From the NCBI GenBank assembly GCA_004557125.1, contig SFET01000006.1, positions 1-64,000 of the forward strand: 64,000 bases of DNA. The letters run 5' to 3'. Shown piece by piece: positions 59,235 to 64,000 of this stretch (positions within the stretch are counted from its first letter, which is position 1; each line of letters opens with the position of its first letter). The notes below the pieces were generated by a model that saw nothing but the letters and a program-made list of their open reading frames with translations, ran no database searches and had not been told where the DNA came from. The position numbers and the translations under genes were made by a program. The stretch comes from Clostridiales bacterium. GTDB lineage: Bacteria; Bacillota; Clostridia; Christensenellales; Aristaeellaceae.

Positions 59235-60053
59235 TCAAAGATTGCGAAGCGCCTCGAAGTCCGGGTCGCCGTAGAAGCTGCGATCCTCCCCCGCGTCTCC
59301 GCCCAGCGCCTCCACGGCGTCGCGCAGTTCAATGTAGTCCAGATACCGCAAGTCGAACAGGCCCAGCATTTCCTTCAGCGGCTCCAGCGCCCGGGGATCG
59401 CCCAGCTTGGCCAGCAGCGATGCGTTCAGCGCGCGCTGCTCCGGCTGGTTCTTCAGGCGGCGGATCAGATAATCACATATGCGCGCGTCCCCGGGGAAAT
59501 TGCAGCACACGTCCAGAATCAGCGTCTGCGCGTGAGCGGGCGCCGTCTCATAGGCGTCCAGCAGCCGCGCAGCGGTGGCTGCATCCCGGCCGGCGAGCAC
59601 ATCCGCAGCCAGATCGCTCAGCTCGCTCTGCTCCTGGGCCCCGGCGACCAGGGTGATCAGCGCATCGTCCACGCCGCGGTCACCGATGTCCCGCAGCATG
59701 CCCATGGCCTCCGCGCGCAGATCCTCGCTTCGACCCTCGTCGGCGACGATCTCCCGAAGCAGCGGCGCACATTCGCCGCCCAACTCCACAATGCGCGCAT
59801 ACAGCGGTTCCGGCAGGTTGATGCTGCTGGCAAAATAACCCTCCATCAGCCCGATCAGCGCCTCCGGGTCTGCGCAGTCGCGGAAGTAGTTCGCAGGAGC
59901 CTTGCCGTCCAGCCATTCCGCCGGAGTGGAGACCCACTCCTCCATCATGCTGTTGTAGCTGTTCTCCACCTGCTCCTCAGTCAGTCCCGGGTGCGCCGCC
60001 ATCCACTTGCGGGCAAATTCGAAAAATTTCGCATCGAAATCAATGATCTTCAT
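59235..60053 (-). CDS. HEAT-repeat-like protein
   Basis: 272 residues, all helical, with repeating pairs such as GGECAPLLREIVADEGRSEDLRAEAMGML and LGDPRALEPLKEMLGLFDLRYLDYIELRDAVEAL, resembling HEAT/PBS-lyase repeats. A protein-interaction scaffold is likely. ATG 60053 follows AAGGATC and overlaps the TPR gene by 14 bases. Confidence 0.75.
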   Translation of the reverse strand: MKIIDFDAKFFEFARKWMAAHPGLTEEQVENSYNSMMEEWVSTPAEWLDGKAPANYFRDCADPEALIGLMEGYFASSINLPEPLYARIVELGGECAPLLREIVADEGRSEDLRAEAMGMLRDIGDRGVDDALITLVAGAQEQSELSDLAADVLAGRDAATAARLLDAYETAPAHAQTLILDVCCNFPGDARICDYLIRRLKNQPEQRALNASLLAKLGDPRALEPLKEMLGLFDLRYLDYIELRDAVEALGGDAGEDRSFYGDPDFEALRNL

Positions 60054-61743
60054 GATCCTTCGTTCCTCCGTAACGCTCCAGCACAGCAGCCATGTGGCGG
60101 GCATAGTACACCATGCGCCGCTCCCTGCATTCGAACTGCTTCGCCAGCTTCTTCACAGAGACGTGCATGCCGTGCTGCAGCAGGTAGTTCCACGCCAGCG
60201 CCGCAGCGGCCTCCTGAGTGCGCACCAGCGGATCGCGCTCCCCGCGCTCGGCTTCCCGATAGCCGCGCCAGATCAGCGCCAGCGCACTGAGCGCCTCCAC
60301 ACCGTAATCCTGGGAGAGCACATCGCCCGCAAAGCGCACCAGCTGACGCTCGCCCACCGGCATGCCGGCCAGCACATCCTCGGCCTCCGGCAGCAATCCG
60401 TCGCGCATGTCCATGTCCGGTGGCATCAGTCGGCGCAGATCCGCGCCCCGCAGCTTCAAAAACAGCATGCCGTGCAGCTTCACGGCCATCGGCACGTCGC
60501 CCCGGTAGAACAACTCCCGCAGGGTGCTCTCGGATTCGGCGTCCCCTGCGGCGGCGATCACCATGATGGCAGCGCGCCCGCAGTTTTCGTTGCCGGTGCC
60601 CACCGCCCAGATCAGAAGCGTGCGGAAATCCCGATCCGTCCGCCACAGCTCCACCGCGCGCTCCAGGCCCTCGCCCAGCTTTCCGGCGATCTCCAGCAGC
60701 CGCCTGCGGTACTCCTCCGCCGGGACCTCGTAGATCAATTCCGGCCGAATACCGCTCAGACCGCCCTGCGCCGCAAGCTGCTGATAGTAGCGCGCCACGC
60801 TGTCCTCGGGATCGATGCGCAGAATCCGCAGCCAGAAGCGCTCCACCTGCGCATCCTCCGCACCGGTTCGGTGCAGCAGCACGGCCCGCATGTGCAGAAG
60901 GCCCTTGTCGTGGGGCGTCTCCTGAAGGGCCAGCCGCACCGCCTCCGCAGCCTCGGCGTGCATGCCCAGCTCCGCCAGAGCAAAGATCATCAGCCGCAGC
61001 TCCACACCCTCCGGACGCAGCGCAATGGCCCGCTCGGCCAGGTTCCGCGCGCCGGATGCATCGCCGCACAGGTGCAGCACCTGCGCCGCCGCACACAGCG
61101 TGCGCGCGCTGGGATCCGACTCCTCCACGCTCCGATGTGCCTGTTCCAGCGCCTGGGCATCCTGACCGTCCATGCGCAGCGCCATGGCGTACAGCGCGCG
61201 CATCTCCGGCTGATTCGCATCCATTTCCAGGCTGCGCTCAAAGAGCCGGCGCGCCTTTTCCACGTCGTCCTCCCGCAGCGCATCGCAGGCCTTGATGGCG
61301 ATCTGCGCCGCACGTCCCCGCCGGCGGTCCAGCGGCCGGCGCAGCGCGTCGTAGAGACTGATCTCCTCCGAGAGGTCGATGGCGTCCTCCACATACTCCC
61401 CGCCGCGGGCGTGGCTGCGGTACAGCGACAGCGCCCGCCGTGCGGAGTCCATCTCGTTGCGGCCCAGCTGATTCAGCGCCAGGCCGTAGTAGCACTCCGC
61501 GGGGGCATCCTGCTCGGTCAGCAGATCCAGCAGGATGCGGTTGGACTGCTCGTGACAGCCCATCTCGCAGTACATCTCCGCAAGGTCCAGCCGGTACTCC
61601 CGGTTCTCCGGCGAGTGCTCCACCGCATTGCGCATCAGCTCCAGCGCATCCACGTAATTGTTGTCCCGGCGGTTCTTCATGGCGCGGTGATGTACATAGG
61701 CCGCGCTGCGATCGATGGAAACAACCTTGGGGTTATACTTCAT
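60040..61743 (-). CDS. Large TPR-repeat protein
   Basis: 567 residues. The first about 350 are tetratricopeptide repeats (NNYVDALELMRNAVEHSPENREYRLDLAEMYCEMG; EKARRLFERSLEMDANQPEMRALYAMALRMDGQDAQALEQA). The C-terminal about 200 residues are helical with no domain I know. No signal peptide, so cytosolic. Stop/start overlaps with hslO upstream and the HEAT gene downstream make one operon. Confidence 0.82.
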   Translation of the reverse strand: MKYNPKVVSIDRSAAYVHHRAMKNRRDNNYVDALELMRNAVEHSPENREYRLDLAEMYCEMGCHEQSNRILLDLLTEQDAPAECYYGLALNQLGRNEMDSARRALSLYRSHARGGEYVEDAIDLSEEISLYDALRRPLDRRRGRAAQIAIKACDALREDDVEKARRLFERSLEMDANQPEMRALYAMALRMDGQDAQALEQAHRSVEESDPSARTLCAAAQVLHLCGDASGARNLAERAIALRPEGVELRLMIFALAELGMHAEAAEAVRLALQETPHDKGLLHMRAVLLHRTGAEDAQVERFWLRILRIDPEDSVARYYQQLAAQGGLSGIRPELIYEVPAEEYRRRLLEIAGKLGEGLERAVELWRTDRDFRTLLIWAVGTGNENCGRAAIMVIAAAGDAESESTLRELFYRGDVPMAVKLHGMLFLKLRGADLRRLMPPDMDMRDGLLPEAEDVLAGMPVGERQLVRFAGDVLSQDYGVEALSALALIWRGYREAERGERDPLVRTQEAAAALAWNYLLQHGMHVSVKKLAKQFECRERRMVYYARHMAAVLERYGGTKDHEDH

Positions 61744-62639
61744 TGATCCTCCCGAATTGTCGCCGCTTCCAGCAGCAGCTTGAGATCCTCCGCGCTGAAT
61801 TTGTAGCGCTTGTTGCAGAAGTGGCAGTCCACCTGCGCGCCATGCTGAGTTTCGATCATGTCCCGAAGCTCATCTGCGCCCAGGGTCACCAGCATGCGCT
61901 CAATGCGCTCCTGGCTGCAGTCGCACTGATAGCGGGGCACGCGCTTTTCCAGCACCTTCGGCTCCAGATGCAGCAGCAGCTGATTCACCGCTCCCTCCAA
62001 ATGGTATTCCTGCATCGTAGCGGAAATATCCATGAACATGCCCGCGCTGTGCTCCACCGACGCGATGGCGGCCTCGGTGGCGTTGGGCATCATCTGAATG
62101 ATCAGGCCGCCGGCGGAGACCACATGGTCGTCGTCCACCAGCACACCCAGGCTCACCAGCGACGGGGTCTGCTCGGAGGCGGTGAAGTACATGGCGAAGT
62201 CCTCGGCGATCTCGCCGGAGACCAGGTTCACCTGGCCCACGTAGGGCTCCTTCAGGCCGAGATCCTTGATGACGGTCATCTTGCCATCCCTGCCCACCGC
62301 CGCGCCAACCGGCAGCTTCTTGCCCGTGCGGGGCAGATCGATGCCGGGGTTGTCCACGTAGCCCTTCACGCTCAGATCGCCGTGGGCCACGGCCAGCACC
62401 GTGCCGATGGGGCCGCCGCCCTTGATCTGCACGCTTACGGACTCCTTGTCGTTCTTCAGCATGCTGCCCATCATGGCCGCACAGGTCAGCGTGCGCCCCA
62501 GCGCCGCCGTGGCGATGCGGGAGAGGTGATGGGTGTCCATGGCCTTCTGTACCAGAGCCGTGCTCTCGATCAATATGGCCCGGGCCTGGCCGTCCATCAG
62601 GGAAATATCATATATGCCGTCGCGATTCATAACGTCCAT
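61740..62639 (-). CDS. hslO: Redox-regulated chaperone Hsp33
   Basis: 299-residue holdase activated by oxidation. The zinc cysteines are CDCS near 247 and CHFC near 280; the N-terminal GIYDISLMDGQARAILIEST and the SVSVQIKGGGPIGTV motif match. AAGGAG precedes the ATG. Part of the 63404-58195 minus-strand run. Confidence 0.96.
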   Translation of the reverse strand: MDVMNRDGIYDISLMDGQARAILIESTALVQKAMDTHHLSRIATAALGRTLTCAAMMGSMLKNDKESVSVQIKGGGPIGTVLAVAHGDLSVKGYVDNPGIDLPRTGKKLPVGAAVGRDGKMTVIKDLGLKEPYVGQVNLVSGEIAEDFAMYFTASEQTPSLVSLGVLVDDDHVVSAGGLIIQMMPNATEAAIASVEHSAGMFMDISATMQEYHLEGAVNQLLLHLEPKVLEKRVPRYQCDCSQERIERMLVTLGADELRDMIETQHGAQVDCHFCNKRYKFSAEDLKLLLEAATIREDQ

Positions 62640-62663
62640 TTTCTTTGCTCCTTGTATCCAACT

Positions 62664-63404
62664 CTATTCGCGCGCCGCGCAGATGTGTACGCGCATCTCC
62701 TGCGGCTTCGGCTTATCAAAGCTCTGGTCTCCATAGATCTGCACGCCGGTGAAGCCCGCCTCCTCCAGAAGCGCCTTCAGGCGCTCCGGCTCATGGGCCC
62801 GCTGGCGGTGGGTCTCCGAGACCCTGCGGTACAGCTCCCCCTCCTCGCGCAGGAAGAAGGTGATGTCCATGGTCACGATATCATCTTCCAGCGCATTCTG
62901 CCAGAGATAGGCGACCTCGTCGCGCTCCTCGCCGAAGAAGGAATTTCCCAGGATGTTTCGGATCTTGTACGGTGAAGAGACGTCGAAGGCCAGCGCGCCG
63001 CCGGGCCGGATGCTCTTGTGCGCCGCCCGGAAGAAGGCCAGTGCGCGCTTGTCCGAGGTCAGGTAGTTCACGCCGTCGCAGGCGCACACCAGCGCGTCCA
63101 CCGGGCGCGGAAGCGTGAGCTGCGTCATGTTCTGGCAGACAAAGCGCAGGGATACACCGCTTTGACGCGCCTTTTCCCCGGCCAGTTCCAGCATTTCCCG
63201 GGAAATGTCCACACCCGTGACCCGCAGGCCGCGTCTGGCAAACTCCAGACTCATCGACCCGGTGCCGCAGGCGCAGTCGCACAGGGTTACGGGCCGAACA
63301 CCGGCGCGCGCGAGCAGCTCCAGATAATACGCCGCCCAGGCGGGATAATCAAAGTCGTCCATCAGCAGGTCGTAGACCCGCGCAAAGCCGCTGTATGCGT
63401 CCAT
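62664..63404 (-). CDS. Class I SAM-dependent methyltransferase
   Basis: 246 residues. Motif I is TLCDCACGTGSMSLEFARRG, acidic motif II is VTGVDISREMLELA, and motif IV VDALVCACDGVNYL. DYLLMDDFDY-type N-termini (here YDLLMDDFDYPAWA) are common in Bacillota methyltransferases of unknown substrate. First gene after the promoter at 63443-63471; hslO follows 24 bases later. Confidence 0.88.
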   Translation of the reverse strand: MDAYSGFARVYDLLMDDFDYPAWAAYYLELLARAGVRPVTLCDCACGTGSMSLEFARRGLRVTGVDISREMLELAGEKARQSGVSLRFVCQNMTQLTLPRPVDALVCACDGVNYLTSDKRALAFFRAAHKSIRPGGALAFDVSSPYKIRNILGNSFFGEERDEVAYLWQNALEDDIVTMDITFFLREEGELYRRVSETHRQRAHEPERLKALLEEAGFTGVQIYGDQSFDKPKPQEMRVHICAARE

Positions 63405-63442
63405 CGTTCAACTCCAATACCATAGCCATTTTCTCACATATC

Positions 63443-63471
63443 ATTGTACCATATTGACACGCGCTTGACAA
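63443..63471 (-). promoter_or_regulatory. Promoter of the methyltransferase-hslO-TPR operon
   Basis: Minus strand: TTGTCA (63466-63471), 17-base spacer, TACAAT (63443-63448). Confidence 0.75.
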
Positions 63472-63530
63472 GAATTTCCGCTTCACTTTCCCACTGCAAA
63501 TACTGATAACCCAATCCTAACCAGCCGCGA

Positions 63531-63559
63531 TTGCAAAGATTGCGAAACTCTGCTATATT
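63531..63559 (+). promoter_or_regulatory. Promoter of HAD phosphatase
   Basis: TTGCAA (63531-63536), 17-base spacer, TATATT (63554-63559). Confidence 0.7.
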
Positions 63560-63619
63560 CTGTTCGAAACGCACGCGGGGCATCCCGCAAATTCGAAGAG
63601 AAACTGGAGCGAATGCAAA

Positions 63620-64000
63620 ATGAAATACAAGCTCGCCATATTTGACCTGGACGGTACCGTCCTCGACACCCTGCAGGATCTGGCCAACGCCGTCAACCGC
63701 GCGCTTGAGATGCACGGCTATCCGCAGCATTCCGTCGAGGATGTGCGCGTGTTCGTTGGCAACGGCGTGGCAAAGCTGATCCGACGTGCGGTGCCTGCGG
63801 GCACCAGCGACGCGGAGTGTGAATCCGTGCTGGCGGACTTCAAGGCCAGCTACCGTCAGCACATCAACGACTGCACCAAGCCCTACGCCGGCATTCCGGA
63901 GATGCTGCGCGCGCTGAAGGATGCGGGCGTGAAGGTGGGCATCAATTCCAACAAGTTTGACGCGGCCCTGCAGAGCCTGTGCCACATCCACTTCGAGGGC
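63620..64000 (+). CDS. gph: HAD-family phosphatase, probable phosphoglycolate phosphatase (runs off window)
   Basis: The first 127 residues are visible. The HAD motif I FDLDGTVLDT with the nucleophile Asp is at the N-terminus, followed by the helical cap (FVGNGVAKLIRRA) and motif II at GINSNKFD. This pattern fits Gph/PGPase-type enzymes that dephosphorylate 2-phosphoglycolate, although HAD specificity is hard to call. GGAGC lies 11 bases before the ATG. The gene is cut by the window end. Confidence 0.85.
   Translation, partial: MKYKLAIFDLDGTVLDTLQDLANAVNRALEMHGYPQHSVEDVRVFVGNGVAKLIRRAVPAGTSDAECESVLADFKASYRQHINDCTKPYAGIPEMLRALKDAGVKVGINSNKFDAALQSLCHIHFEG

Overview
The window is a GC-rich (by eye) chromosome segment of an anaerobic Clostridia-type Bacillota, probably gut-associated. 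The case rests on strong AGGAGG-type ribosome binding sites, TTG(A)CA-17-TATAAT promoters, SAM-I, preQ1-I and cobalamin riboswitches in front of the expected genes, a LexA box of the Bacillus type, anaerobic (CbiK-type) corrin synthesis, and the complete atpIBEFHAGDC operon. I cannot name the species.

Layout. 1-1690 is a prophage wreck: the last codons of a terminase large subunit, the front of a portal gene, and a tail-to-tail fusion with a truncated XRE regulator. 1890-2324 is a minus-strand array of five tRNAs. 2485-17491 is ordinary metabolism: a phospholipase C-like/nitroreductase fusion, SAM riboswitch-metK, pyruvate kinase with a structured leader, pepF, an ACT protein with phenylacetate-CoA ligase, rsfS and a nadD-yqeK fusion, a PfkB kinase, uridine kinase, and a preQ1 riboswitch-queT-queF operon. 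17791-20245 holds a MATE exporter and a homocysteine methyltransferase. 20515-22310 has two tRNA-Ser genes followed by debris with a decapitated Sir2-like gene. 22315-30300 is a cobalamin-riboswitch operon that builds precorrin-2/Co-precorrin intermediates from glutamyl-tRNA and is rich in fusions (CbiK-CbiL, HemA-SirC, CobA-HemD). 30461-33570 is a MATE locus: one intact gene, one frameshifted copy, and a deletion fusion to a cytidylate kinase-like remnant. 33976-37009 is an overlapping RluA/PD-(D/E)XK-like/SNF2 operon. 37151-39762 has a multi-repeat L,D-transpeptidase and an MmcQ protein. 39881-46498 is the F-type ATP synthase, whose c subunit has a two-carboxylate Na+-type signature and whose epsilon subunit is short. 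46709-50634 carries SSB, an SOS-controlled Y-family polymerase with a small partner, an orphan DNA methyltransferase and a DUF951 protein. 50631-54891 is an envelope and export region: two signal peptidases I, a membrane-anchored M1 peptidase-like protein without zinc ligands, and a PrsA/SurA-like foldase. 55016-63404 runs on the minus strand: exonuclease, PatB, DeoD, two small proteins, a zinc-ribbon/TPR/HEAT gene set, Hsp33 and a methyltransferase. A HAD phosphatase enters at 63620 and leaves the window.

The most unusual signal I found is a pair of related 5' leader elements. Both start about 13 nt after a good promoter, both share two conserved blocks and end in a terminator, and both precede MATE exporter genes that lie about 11 kb apart on opposite strands (19200-19296 and 30461-30585). 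I do not recognise them as a known riboswitch class. Next in interest are the Na+-type two-carboxylate c subunit, the RluA-nuclease-helicase overlap operon, the cobalamin-controlled fusion operon, and the catalytically dead M1-like protein.
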